Origin: Alphaproteobacteria bacterium
GTDB lineage: Bacteria; Pseudomonadota; Alphaproteobacteria; RF32; CAG-239
Assembly: GCA_017645485.1 (NCBI GenBank)
Contig: JAGCOI010000196.1
Location: forward strand, 1 to 12,327
Length of the DNA stretch: 12,327 nt
Direction of reading: 5' to 3'
Part shown: positions 1 to 8,395 of the stretch, piece after piece
How the letters are laid out: each line of letters begins with the position of its first letter
Position numbering within the stretch: the stretch's first letter is position 1
Program-made: the position numbers and the translations under genes
Notes under the pieces: model-generated
What the model saw: the letters and a program-made list of their open reading frames with translations, nothing else
What the model was told of the DNA's origin: nothing
The model's database searches: none

Positions 1-570
1 TTCATTACCGCTCAAAGCTTTTTGTTCCAACAAAGGTCCGCCCGGATAACCGAGCCCGAGCATCTTGGCCACCTTATCAAACGCTTCGCCGGCCGCATCA
101 TCTATTGTTGTGCCCAAACGCTCATACGAACCCACATCTTTCACAATCAAAATCTGACAATGCCCGCCCGAAACAAGAAGCAATAAATAAGGATATGCAA
201 CATCATTGGTTAATCTTGCACATAAAGCATGCCCTTCCAAATGGTTAACCGCAACAAACGGCTTGTTTAAGCCCAAACAAAGTGCTTTAGCCGCCATCAC
301 ACCAACCACGACACCGCCGATAAGCCCGGGGCCCGAAGCCGCCGCCACCGCATCAATATCAGCCAAATCAATTTCGGCTTTTTGCACGGCACTTGCTATA
401 ATTTCATCAATATGTTCCAAATGTGCACGCGCCGCAATCTCCGGCACAACGCCGCCGAAGGCATGGTGTTCTTCTTGGCTCAACAGCGCCTGACCTAAAA
501 TTTGACGCTCATCATTAACAATAGCGGCCGCCGTTTCGTCGCAACTGCTTTCAATTCCTAAAACAATCAT
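1..570 (-). CDS. tsaD: tRNA N6-adenosine threonylcarbamoyltransferase TsaD, N-terminal part (cut by window edge)
   Basis: Reading the minus strand from ATG 570 gives 190 uninterrupted codons that run off the left edge. The product is the catalytic Kae1/Qri7/TsaD subunit, which transfers threonylcarbamoyl from TC-AMP to A37 of ANN-decoding tRNAs, working with TsaB/TsaE in the cytoplasm. Visible hallmarks are the N-terminal GIESSCDET nucleotide-fold motif (residues 5-13), the metal-binding HxxxH as HLEGH (110-114), SGGH (134-137) and [10 protein letters not shown] (157-166). About 150 C-terminal residues of the usual 340 or so lie outside the window. A second in-frame ATG at 576 would add Met-Gln. 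The 570 start matches the usual MxVLGIESS beginning, and neither start has a good Shine-Dalgarno sequence. The gene diverges from the membrane-protein operon at 669. Family assignment is near certain. Confidence 0.97.
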   Translation of the reverse strand, partial: MIVLGIESSCDETAAAIVNDERQILGQALLSQEEHHAFGGVVPEIAARAHLEHIDEIIASAVQKAEIDLADIDAVAAASGPGLIGGVVVGVMAAKALCLGLNKPFVAVNHLEGHALCARLTNDVAYPYLLLLVSGGHCQILIVKDVGSYERLGTTIDDAAGEAFDKVAKMLGLGYPGGPLLEQKALSGNE

Positions 571-668
571 TTGCATAATCCGATATTTTTGTTGTCATTT
601 ATTTTTTTTAACTATAAACTATAAAAATAAATTTGCCAAGAATTATATCATTTATGAGGAAATAAAAG
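571..668. promoter_or_regulatory. Divergent intergenic spacer (tsaD / membrane-protein operon)
   Basis: This 98-bp, very AT-rich spacer separates two divergent genes, so it should hold promoters for both. The only clear element is a GAGGA Shine-Dalgarno at 656-660, 8 nt before ATG 669. TATAAA at 613-618 and TATATC at 645-650 could be -10 boxes on the plus strand, but neither has a convincing -35 partner at 16-18 bp. Exact promoters cannot be assigned. No hairpin or riboswitch-like structure is apparent. Confidence 0.4.
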
Positions 669-1604
669 ATGACATTAAAAAAAATCAAATTACTCAAAAA
701 CGTGATTTATGCACTTGCGATCATCATGTTTATTGCACTGACCGCACTTTTATTGTTGCGCTTGAAGGTCGAACCCGTCAGGCAAACCGCCGACAACATC
801 GAGGCATCTCAAATAACAAAGCTTCAAAACAGAATTTCACGTATAGAACAAGCTTTACAAACCCATATTCAAAAAGCCTCACCGATTAATGCACAGGATA
901 TTGCCTTATTAAATGACAGATTCAACACCTTGGAAAAGACCAATCTTGAAATTTTGGATTCCAAAGCAAATATTGCCGCCTTAATGGGCCTGATTGAGCG
1001 CATTGATTTTCTTGAATCTCAAATTAAAACCTTAAATGCCGGCACATCTGCTTCCGCTCTTGTTTTAACGGCAGCCGCTCTTGTGGAAAATGCGGCCAAA
1101 AAGAGAATGCCGTTTATGTATGAAGCTTCCGTTTTATCAGAACTCAGTCGCGGCACCCCGATGGAAAAAAGCGCACAAATCATCGCCGGTATTTCGGTTA
1201 AAGGTCTGCCTGCAAAAGAAGATTTAATTCATCGTTTCATCACACTTTACGAAACAACGCTTCCTCAAGCAACACCAACTGAGTCTGAAAAAATTGTCAC
1301 AGCTTCTCAAGATTGGAAGCAAAAATTATACAACAAACTTAAATCCTTGATTGTTATTGAAAAAATCAGTTCGGATGATGCTTTTGATTTCAACGAAACA
1401 CCTTTAACGGATGATGTTTATCGTTCGGTTTTGGACGGCGATTTTGAAACGGCCATACTTAAAATGTCCGTTAATCCGAAATATCAGACCGAAGCTTTTC
1501 AAATATGGGTTGAAGATGCTCAATCCGAAAAAATGTTTGATAAGCAAATGGCAAAAATCAAAGCTTTAACCTTAAGCGCAATGAAATTGGAAACTTTTGA
1601 ATGA
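669..1604 (+). CDS. Mitofilin-like inner-membrane coiled-coil protein (COG4223-type)
   Basis: This 311-residue protein has a short basic N-terminus, one strongly hydrophobic helix (about residues 12-32) and then a long predicted coiled coil (about 40-125). The C-terminal domain is alpha-helical and probably periplasmic. The layout matches the alphaproteobacterial mitofilin-like family, often labelled as a HemX-like or uroporphyrinogen-synthase-associated protein, which is encoded just before hemY. Mitofilin relatives are implicated in shaping the inner membrane; no enzymatic motif is visible. Start ATG 669 has GAGGA 8 nt upstream. Its TGA overlaps the next gene's ATG (ATGA, 4 nt), so the two are probably translationally coupled. 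The assignment rests mainly on architecture and gene order, since sequence conservation in this family is low. In related genomes hemC and hemD usually precede this gene, but here they do not. Confidence 0.75.
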   Translation: MTLKKIKLLKNVIYALAIIMFIALTALLLLRLKVEPVRQTADNIEASQITKLQNRISRIEQALQTHIQKASPINAQDIALLNDRFNTLEKTNLEILDSKANIAALMGLIERIDFLESQIKTLNAGTSASALVLTAAALVENAAKKRMPFMYEASVLSELSRGTPMEKSAQIIAGISVKGLPAKEDLIHRFITLYETTLPQATPTESEKIVTASQDWKQKLYNKLKSLIVIEKISSDDAFDFNETPLTDDVYRSVLDGDFETAILKMSVNPKYQTEAFQIWVEDAQSEKMFDKQMAKIKALTLSAMKLETFE

Positions 1605-2887
1605 AAAAACTGACGGCACTTTTTCTTTTTTTCTCGTTTCTTATTGCCCTGACTGCTCAAATGTTGTTCGGTCACGCGGACGGTTCCGTTTTTTCACTCG
1701 TATTAAGTTCCTGTTTGCTTGTTTTTCTTTTATCTTCTCTTGCCGTTCAATTTTTATCTGTTATGAAAAAACAGATTGAACAACAGACATGTCATAAAAA
1801 GATATCTCAAACAATCGAAAAACAATGCAACGACACAGCTTTATTCGCATTACTTAAAACAATGACGTCCACCACCGAGGGTGATTTTAAATCTGCGCGC
1901 AAACATTTAAAAAATCTTGAAACCCTTATCGGTAAACATATTTTAATTGATATCTTGGAATTAAAAATTCTAAAAGGTGAAAAAAATTTTGATGCGGTGG
2001 AAAAACTTTCTTTTAAGTTGCTCAAAAACAAAGATGCCGAACTTGTCGGCCTTAAATCCTTAATTGAAACATCTGCCAAAAAGAAAAATTTTGAAGAAGC
2101 ATTACTTTCAGCTAACAAAGCTTTTGAGACACGTCAAGATTTATATTGGGTTATTGAAAACACCTTTCAATATCGTGCCTTATCGGGCGATTGGCAAGGC
2201 GCTGTTGAAGTATTGGAAGCAGGCTTAAAGAAAAAACTGATACTTCATCAAAAATATGCCGAATTAAAAGCGATTGCCTTATATGAGATAAGTCTTCAGG
2301 CTCAAAAAAACAAACAAGACTTTGTATCTTTCAAATCTCTCACTCACGCATGCCAATTAAATCCGCAACTGGTGCCTGCGGCACTTGATTTGGCCAAACG
2401 CTTTGAATGCAACAACCAAACGGAACGCGCCAAGAAAACGCTTATAGAAGCATGGCGTCAAAATCCGACTTATGATGTAGCTAAAGCATATCTGCATTTA
2501 TTTAAATCTGACACACCGCTTGAACAGGTATTGCGTATGGAAACTTTCGCAACGCTCAACACAAAAGAACCTTCACTCAATAATTTCATATTGGCAGAAT
2601 GCAATATGAAAGCAAAATTATACGATAAAGCACGTGCCGAATTTGAAATATTTTTAATCAACAATCCGGCAACAAAAAAATTAGCTTCTTTAATTGAAAA
2701 ATACGAACAAAAAGTCAATCACAACACATCAGCGGCGCAAAATTGGCACAAACGTGCTCTTTCCTGCCCCGATGATTGTGTGTGGGTTTGTACGCATTGC
2801 AAACAAACATCTTCAAAATGGAAGCCGTTTTGTTCAAAATGCGGTGCATTTAATCCGTTTCATTGGCATTTATATCAGGATAAATAA
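1601..2887 (+). CDS. HemY-like TPR membrane protein with C-terminal zinc ribbon
   Basis: This 428-residue protein opens with two hydrophobic segments (about residues 3-22 and 30-52), as in the HemY N-terminal domain. A long run of helix-turn-helix TPR-like repeats follows (about 80-375). A compact C-terminal zinc ribbon has ligands C397-x2-C400 and C411-x2-C414, with the flanking WVC, SKWKPFC and CGAFNPFHW features. Alphaproteobacterial HemY proteins characteristically end in such a ribbon. HemY is named for its link to heme-gene operons, but its biochemical role is unsettled; TPRs and ribbon suggest a membrane-anchored scaffold. It overlaps the preceding gene by 4 nt and lies 12 nt before the ADP-dependent kinase gene. 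It should not be confused with the Bacillus HemY (coproporphyrinogen oxidase), which is a flavoprotein. Confidence 0.82.
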   Translation: MKKLTALFLFFSFLIALTAQMLFGHADGSVFSLVLSSCLLVFLLSSLAVQFLSVMKKQIEQQTCHKKISQTIEKQCNDTALFALLKTMTSTTEGDFKSARKHLKNLETLIGKHILIDILELKILKGEKNFDAVEKLSFKLLKNKDAELVGLKSLIETSAKKKNFEEALLSANKAFETRQDLYWVIENTFQYRALSGDWQGAVEVLEAGLKKKLILHQKYAELKAIALYEISLQAQKNKQDFVSFKSLTHACQLNPQLVPAALDLAKRFECNNQTERAKKTLIEAWRQNPTYDVAKAYLHLFKSDTPLEQVLRMETFATLNTKEPSLNNFILAECNMKAKLYDKARAEFEIFLINNPATKKLASLIEKYEQKVNHNTSAAQNWHKRALSCPDDCVWVCTHCKQTSSKWKPFCSKCGAFNPFHWHLYQDK

Positions 2888-2899
2888 GGACAAAAGATT

Positions 2900-4297
2900 A
2901 TGGATATGCAAACTTTTAAGAAAATTTGGGAAAAACACTATCAAACGGTGCCTAACCAGCTTCAAAAAATCAAAACCATTAAAGGTGTTGCAACGGGGTT
3001 TAATGCTAACATAGATGCCATATATAAAATAACGGGGCAAAAGCTGGCCGAACTTATTAATAAATATGGTTTAACACTTGCTCAGATGCAAAACATCGAA
3101 TATTGTCGCATTATAGATAAAACAGACTTTATCAAAGGCGTTTTTAAATCGTTTACACAAGGCATTGCGGAAGAATGGATTTGTGAAAATAAAGAGGTGT
3201 ACGAGTGGCTTAAACAAGAAATCGGTTATAATCATCTGCAAATCGGCGGACAAGGCGGCATCATGGCCAACGTTCTGTCGACCGTCGGTATCCAAAAAGT
3301 TCTCACACATGCCAATTCACTGCCAAAATTACAAGCCGACCAATTTGCAAAACTCGACAATCTATTGTCTTTTGATGAAAACGGTCAAATGAAACCGGCT
3401 TATCAAATCGACCGTAAAAATGATTTGCCTTTAATTCATTGGATTATTGAATTTAAGCGTGGCGACATTATCGAAATCGAAGGTCAAAAATTCAGATGTC
3501 CGAAAGCAAATCGTTTTATCGCCACATACGATCCGCTCAATTTAAAACTTGTTTTGGATGAAAACTTCATGCAAAACGTCAAAAAGCAAAATCTTGATTT
3601 TGTTATCCTTTCCGGATTTCATGCCTTGCTTGCCAAAAGCGGCGGCGAAGCTTTAATTGATAACGTTGCCGAACGCATTAAAGAATGGAAACAAAGTGCA
3701 CCGAACACCATATTTCATTTGGAAGTTGCGTCCACACAAGACCTGCTCATTCGCAAAGCCATCGTCAAAGAATTGATTTGTCTTGTCGATTCCATCGGCA
3801 TTAACGATCGTGAAACCATGGATTTGCTCGAAGCCATAGATGAAAAGGCATTATTAAAACGTTGTAAAGAACAAACCACTGCCGAAAATTTACTCACGAG
3901 CTTATCCAAAATTAAAGAAAAAACAGGCATCAAACGCATTCAACTTCACATGTTCGGCCTCTATTTAACGCTTCAAGATAAAGATTTTGCCATCACGCCC
4001 GAAAACAATTTCAAAGGTATGCTTGCGGCATCTGTCGTTGCTGCCTCCAAAGCTCGAACGGGGCTTGTAGATGGACAAAGCATTAACAATGTAAAACATG
4101 ATATTTCCGATGTCGGTATTATTGAACTCGACAGCTTGTCTCTTGCCCTCGGACAGCCTGAACTCGCACTGACCGGCTTAGGGCGTTATCGTTCGTGGGA
4201 TTTAATCGCCATCCCGACCATTTTAATCGAAAATCCTTTAACTCTTGTCGGTATGGGCGATACAATTTCTTCATTGTCTTTAGTCGCCGCCAGATAG
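2900..4297 (+). CDS. ADP-dependent glucokinase/phosphofructokinase family protein
   Basis: At 465 residues this matches the length of ADP-dependent sugar kinases (ribokinase fold, ADP_PFK_GK family). These enzymes phosphorylate glucose or fructose 6-phosphate with ADP instead of ATP. Motifs seen in order are the substrate-site GFNANIDAI (33-41), GGQGGIMAN (116-124), the family HxE motif as HLEVAS (273-278), SIGINDRE (298-305), and NPLTLVGMGDTIS (445-457) with the catalytic Asp454 in GxGD. All key residues are present, so the enzyme is probably active. Glucokinase and phosphofructokinase activity cannot be told apart from these motifs. The start at 2900 has AAGGA 9 nt upstream, and an in-frame ATG at 2906 is an alternative. 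Lying 12 nt after the HemY-like gene, it is probably in the same operon. The family is best known from Euryarchaeota and animals and is uncommon in bacteria, so lateral acquisition is plausible. Codon use looks like that of its neighbours, so any transfer was not very recent. Confidence 0.88.
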   Translation: MDMQTFKKIWEKHYQTVPNQLQKIKTIKGVATGFNANIDAIYKITGQKLAELINKYGLTLAQMQNIEYCRIIDKTDFIKGVFKSFTQGIAEEWICENKEVYEWLKQEIGYNHLQIGGQGGIMANVLSTVGIQKVLTHANSLPKLQADQFAKLDNLLSFDENGQMKPAYQIDRKNDLPLIHWIIEFKRGDIIEIEGQKFRCPKANRFIATYDPLNLKLVLDENFMQNVKKQNLDFVILSGFHALLAKSGGEALIDNVAERIKEWKQSAPNTIFHLEVASTQDLLIRKAIVKELICLVDSIGINDRETMDLLEAIDEKALLKRCKEQTTAENLLTSLSKIKEKTGIKRIQLHMFGLYLTLQDKDFAITPENNFKGMLAASVVAASKARTGLVDGQSINNVKHDISDVGIIELDSLSLALGQPELALTGLGRYRSWDLIAIPTILIENPLTLVGMGDTISSLSLVAAR

Positions 4298-4396
4298 TAT
4301 TTGGCCTGTTTTAATAAATCAATAATTGAAACACGATTTATAATAAAACTTTAAGAAATACAATCTATAAAATAAGATAAAAAGGGGATTTACATC
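4298..4396 (+). promoter_or_regulatory. Intergenic spacer with possible promoter for spmAB-dtd
   Basis: This 99-bp AT-rich gap is the first real break after the 669-4297 operon, so an independent promoter for the next pair is plausible. TATAAT at 4339-4344 and TATAAA at 4366-4371 resemble -10 boxes, but neither has a good -35 at the right distance. TTGAAA at 4326-4331 is mis-spaced for both. A good Shine-Dalgarno, AGGGGAT (4383-4389), lies 7 nt before ATG 4397. No terminator hairpin is evident after the kinase gene, so read-through is possible. Confidence 0.3.
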
Positions 4397-5620
4397 ATGC
4401 TTAATTTTATTTTTTGTTTGTTTTTTCTCGGTGGGTTTTTAAATGCGGTTTTTTTAAGTTTTGCCGGACAAACCGACATATTTTCAAAAATCGTTCAGGC
4501 ATTGTTTGATGCTGCTTCAAACGGTTTCCAAATTTCCATCGGCTTAACGGGCATGCTTTGCCTGTGGCTCGGATTGCTCAAAATCGGCGAACAATCCGGA
4601 CTGACCAATCTATTTGCCAAAGGCTTAAATCCTTTATTCAAACGTTTAATGCCCGAGGTCCCGCCGTCTCATCCCGCCATCGGCTCTATGGTCATGAACA
4701 TGGCTGCCAACATTTTGGGGTTAGATAATGCAGCCACCCCGATGGGGCTCAAAGCAATGAATGAACTTCAGGAATTAAACCCTCATAAAGATAAGGCCTC
4801 AAAGGCTCAAGTTTTGTTTATGGTGATTAACGCTTCAGCCGTAACACTTATCCCGATAAACATTTTAATGTATCGTTATCAACTCGGCAGCATTAATCCG
4901 ACAGCGGTTTTTATCCCTATTTTACTGGCCACATCCGTTTCAACGCTTGTCGGTTTTTTAAGTGTTTCTGCCGTTTACAAAATAAATATTTTCAATAAAG
5001 TCATATTGTCCTATCTTCTCGGTTTTATGGCTTTTATCGCCGGCGTAGCTTATTATTTCACAACCCTGCCGCCTGATTTAAGATTGACCTGTTCCAATAT
5101 TTTTGCAAATTTTATCATGCTTTTGTTTATCACCGTTTTTATTTTATCCGGTGTCATTAAAAAATTAAATGTATATGACGTATTTATAAAAGGTGCCAAA
5201 GAAGGTTTTGATATTGCCGTTAAAATTATTCCCTATCTTGTTTCCATGCTTTGTGCCATTGCGGTTTTCCGGGCATCCGGTTTAATGGATTTATGCATAC
5301 AAGGCTTATCGTGGTGTTTTGAATGTTTGCATTTAAATACCGATTTTGCCCCTGCTTTACCTACTGCTTTTATGAAACCCTTGTCAGGCAGCGGCGCACG
5401 CGCCATGATGATTGAAACCCTCACCCACTATGGTGCAGACAGTTTTGAAGGTTTTGTTGCAAGTGTTATGCAAGGCTCTACCGAAACAACTTTTTATGTT
5501 TTAGCCGTTTATTTCGGAAGTGTTAAAATCTCCAAAACAGGCGCAGCCGTCCCTTGCGCATTGCTTGCGGATTTAGCCGGATTAACTGCCGCCGTTATTT
5601 TTTCATACATCTTTTTCTAA
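4397..5620 (+). CDS. Fused SpmA-SpmB nucleoside-recognition (Gate) membrane protein
   Basis: This 407-residue, highly hydrophobic protein has about ten membrane segments. It contains two nucleoside-recognition/Gate domains that in Firmicutes are separate proteins, SpmA and SpmB. The N-terminal half carries the SpmA signature, an NMAANILGLDNAATPMGLKA stretch near residues 101-120. The C-terminal half carries the SpmB signature, PLSGSGARAMM, followed by SVMQGSTETTFYVLAVYFGS and ADLAG near the end. In Bacillus SpmA/SpmB affect dehydration of the spore core. Fused homologues occur in non-sporulating Gram-negatives, where the substrate is unknown; transport of a small solute or nucleoside-like compound is an inference. 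It lies 12 nt upstream of dtd and is probably cotranscribed with it. No spore genes are nearby. Confidence 0.9.
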   Translation: MLNFIFCLFFLGGFLNAVFLSFAGQTDIFSKIVQALFDAASNGFQISIGLTGMLCLWLGLLKIGEQSGLTNLFAKGLNPLFKRLMPEVPPSHPAIGSMVMNMAANILGLDNAATPMGLKAMNELQELNPHKDKASKAQVLFMVINASAVTLIPINILMYRYQLGSINPTAVFIPILLATSVSTLVGFLSVSAVYKINIFNKVILSYLLGFMAFIAGVAYYFTTLPPDLRLTCSNIFANFIMLLFITVFILSGVIKKLNVYDVFIKGAKEGFDIAVKIIPYLVSMLCAIAVFRASGLMDLCIQGLSWCFECLHLNTDFAPALPTAFMKPLSGSGARAMMIETLTHYGADSFEGFVASVMQGSTETTFYVLAVYFGSVKISKTGAAVPCALLADLAGLTAAVIFSYIFF

Positions 5621-5632
5621 AAAGGAAAATCC

Positions 5633-6070
5633 ATGAAAGCGCTTATTCAAAGAGTAACTTATGCACATGTTAAAGTCAACAACCGCATTGTCGGACAAAT
5701 CAATGCGGGTTTATTGGTTTTTCTCGGTGTTCAAAAAGGTGATAAAACCGAAAATGCCGATTTTTTAAGTAAAAAAATTTGCAACCTGCGTATTTTTGAG
5801 GATGAAAATCATAAAATGAACAAATCCTTGCTTGATGTAAAAGGACAAATGCTTATTGTTTCTCAATTCACACTTTGCGGTGACACTTCCCGCGGCAATC
5901 GCCCGGGGTTTGAAAACGCCGCTTTGCCCGACAACGCCAATGCTTTATATCAATATTTCACATCAGCCGTTGGCAAACTCGGCATTAAAACACAAAACGG
6001 CATTTTCGGTGCCGATATGAAAGTCGAACTCTTAAACGACGGCCCCGTCACATTCATGCTTGAAAAATAA
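5633..6070 (+). CDS. dtd: D-aminoacyl-tRNA deacylase Dtd
   Basis: The 145-residue protein has the normal length for DTD, the cytoplasmic dimeric proofreading enzyme that hydrolyses D-amino acids (and glycine) mischarged on tRNAs. It opens with MKALIQRVTYAHVKV and has the catalytic-site SQFTL motif (77-81). The cross-subunit NDGPVT motif (135-140) holds the Gly137-cisPro138 pair that enforces chiral selection. All conserved positions are intact. AAAGGA (5621-5626) lies 6 nt before ATG 5633, and the gene begins 12 nt after the spmAB-like gene. It is convergent with tgt. The 61-bp gap between their stop codons is AT-rich and shows no clear terminator hairpin. Confidence 0.97.
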   Translation: MKALIQRVTYAHVKVNNRIVGQINAGLLVFLGVQKGDKTENADFLSKKICNLRIFEDENHKMNKSLLDVKGQMLIVSQFTLCGDTSRGNRPGFENAALPDNANALYQYFTSAVGKLGIKTQNGIFGADMKVELLNDGPVTFMLEK

Positions 6071-6131
6071 CAACGCAGCGCACATCTTTTAAGGTCAAAA
6101 CTAAACTTTTATATCTGCTTTTTTATTTTAT

Positions 6132-7256
<1,125 letters not shown>

Positions 7257-7270
7257 TTTTTTATCCTTTA

Positions 7271-7894
7271 TTATTGCCCAATCAGCTGACTTTTTTCGGG
7301 AATCGGATTTCCGACACCCTTTCTTAAATATATACTTTGAATAAATCCCGTTTGCCCGTCATCTAACATAACGCGTATCCAAACTTTATCCGGGGTATAT
7401 CCCGTCATACGTACCGTTTGCCCTTTTTTGACTTTGCTTAAAACATCAAATTGTTCTGCCGGCCCGTACATCACATTCTGAGCACTTGTCACATGATACA
7501 GTGTTTGCATGCTTGTCTTATCAACGGGCACATTAAAAATCTTATTTGCCACCATATCATCAGCCATGACCGCCCCGCTGTTAAATTGCACGGTTTGATA
7601 ATAATCAATTTTTTCATCTTGCGTGCTTAAAAACGACCGCCCGAACACAAAAACCAAAACAATACCGACAAGCAAAACACCCCATTTTATCAATTTCAAA
7701 TAAGGTTTTAATTGTATTTCGCGTAATTTTTTTGCCTCAAATTTCTGCGGTGCATAAGGCGTTTTCGGCAACAACTTCATAAAATTTTCAATCACCTCTT
7801 TTTGTTCAAAAGAGGCATATTCAAGTGCTTGCAAAGCCGACAAATAAGCTTCTTTAAGTTTATTTTCATCATAAAATGCCGCCGCATTATGCAC
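7271..7894 (-). CDS. Single-pass membrane protein with periplasmic SH3-like domain
   Basis: From the longest possible start (TTG 7906) the frame is 211 residues. I prefer GTG 7894 (207 residues) because GAAGG at 7904-7900 sits 5 nt upstream, whereas the TTG has no ribosome site. Numbered from the TTG, a helical cytoplasmic segment (about 10-50, possibly TPR-like) and a basic stretch precede one membrane helix (about 74-93). A linker and a bacterial SH3-type domain (about 137-197) follow. That domain is marked by the [20 protein letters not shown] and [15 protein letters not shown] segments. Basic residues before the helix predict N-in topology, putting the SH3 domain in the periplasm, where such domains often bind cell wall or protein partners. 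It follows the J-domain gene almost directly (3 nt to the TTG, 15 nt to the GTG). The specific function is unknown. Confidence 0.8.
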   Translation of the reverse strand: MHNAAAFYDENKLKEAYLSALQALEYASFEQKEVIENFMKLLPKTPYAPQKFEAKKLREIQLKPYLKLIKWGVLLVGIVLVFVFGRSFLSTQDEKIDYYQTVQFNSGAVMADDMVANKIFNVPVDKTSMQTLYHVTSAQNVMYGPAEQFDVLSKVKKGQTVRMTGYTPDKVWIRVMLDDGQTGFIQSIYLRKGVGNPIPEKSQLIGQ

Positions 7895-7909
7895 CAAAAC
7901 CTTCAAATT

Positions 7910-8395
7910 TTATGCACTGTTATCTCTCAAAGACGCAACATTATGCTTTAATATTTTGTAAAATTTCGGATTAAACAAGACATACAAAAAATTTTTAACC
8001 GTATTTTGCCTTAAAAACATTAAAGCATCATCATAAGTTCCGATTAAATTCTCCGTTATAATTTTGCCTTTTTCAATTTTTTGCATTGAAAAAACGCGTA
8101 AATAGGGTGTTTCTATACCTTTTGCCGATTTGTAAGTATTCAATCTGTCTATATTCGGAAAAGTTTTTTCATCATAAATTATTGAGAGCAAACAATAAAG
8201 TGTTTTCAGTTTCGGATTTTTTAAAACATCATATGCCTTTGTCAGTTTTTGGAATATTTCCAATGCCTGCGGCGAGGTATTGCGATCAGGGTGCCAAAAT
8301 TTTGCTTTTTCATGATATTTTGCTTTCAAGGCTGCTTCATTTGTATATTCATCAGCCCCTAAAAGCTCAAAATATTTTAAGCAATCAAACAACAT
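7910..8395 (-). CDS. J-domain (DnaJ-like) protein
   Basis: This 161-residue protein has an N-terminal J domain (about residues 6-66). Its HPD tripeptide lies at 35-37, followed by the helix III/IV pattern FQKLTKAYDVLKNPKLKTLY. HPD is the element that stimulates DnaK (Hsp70) ATPase. The remaining 95 or so residues are not the Gly/Phe or zinc-finger regions of true DnaJ; they look like a small specific domain with no family I recognise. It is therefore a specialised co-chaperone that probably targets DnaK to a particular client. Its ATG overlaps the stop codon of the upstream ATPase by 1 nt (TAATG), implying translational coupling and a shared process. It is followed at once by the SH3 membrane-protein gene. 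Confidence 0.88.
   Translation of the reverse strand: MLFDCLKYFELLGADEYTNEAALKAKYHEKAKFWHPDRNTSPQALEIFQKLTKAYDVLKNPKLKTLYCLLSIIYDEKTFPNIDRLNTYKSAKGIETPYLRVFSMQKIEKGKIITENLIGTYDDALMFLRQNTVKNFLYVLFNPKFYKILKHNVASLRDNSA

Noticed and set aside
206..493. Plus-strand open frame of 95 codons
   Set aside because: It is antisense to tsaD, whose motifs are fully conserved on the minus strand. Its composition is rich in Ala, Pro, Ser and Thr, as expected of a shadow frame.
1597..1779. Alternative 60-codon frame at the start of the HemY-like gene
   Set aside because: It is out of frame with the conserved TPR/zinc-ribbon protein and has no support of its own.
6071..6131. Bidirectional terminator between dtd and tgt
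   Set aside because: The gap is AT-rich with T runs, but I could not find a stable inverted repeat.
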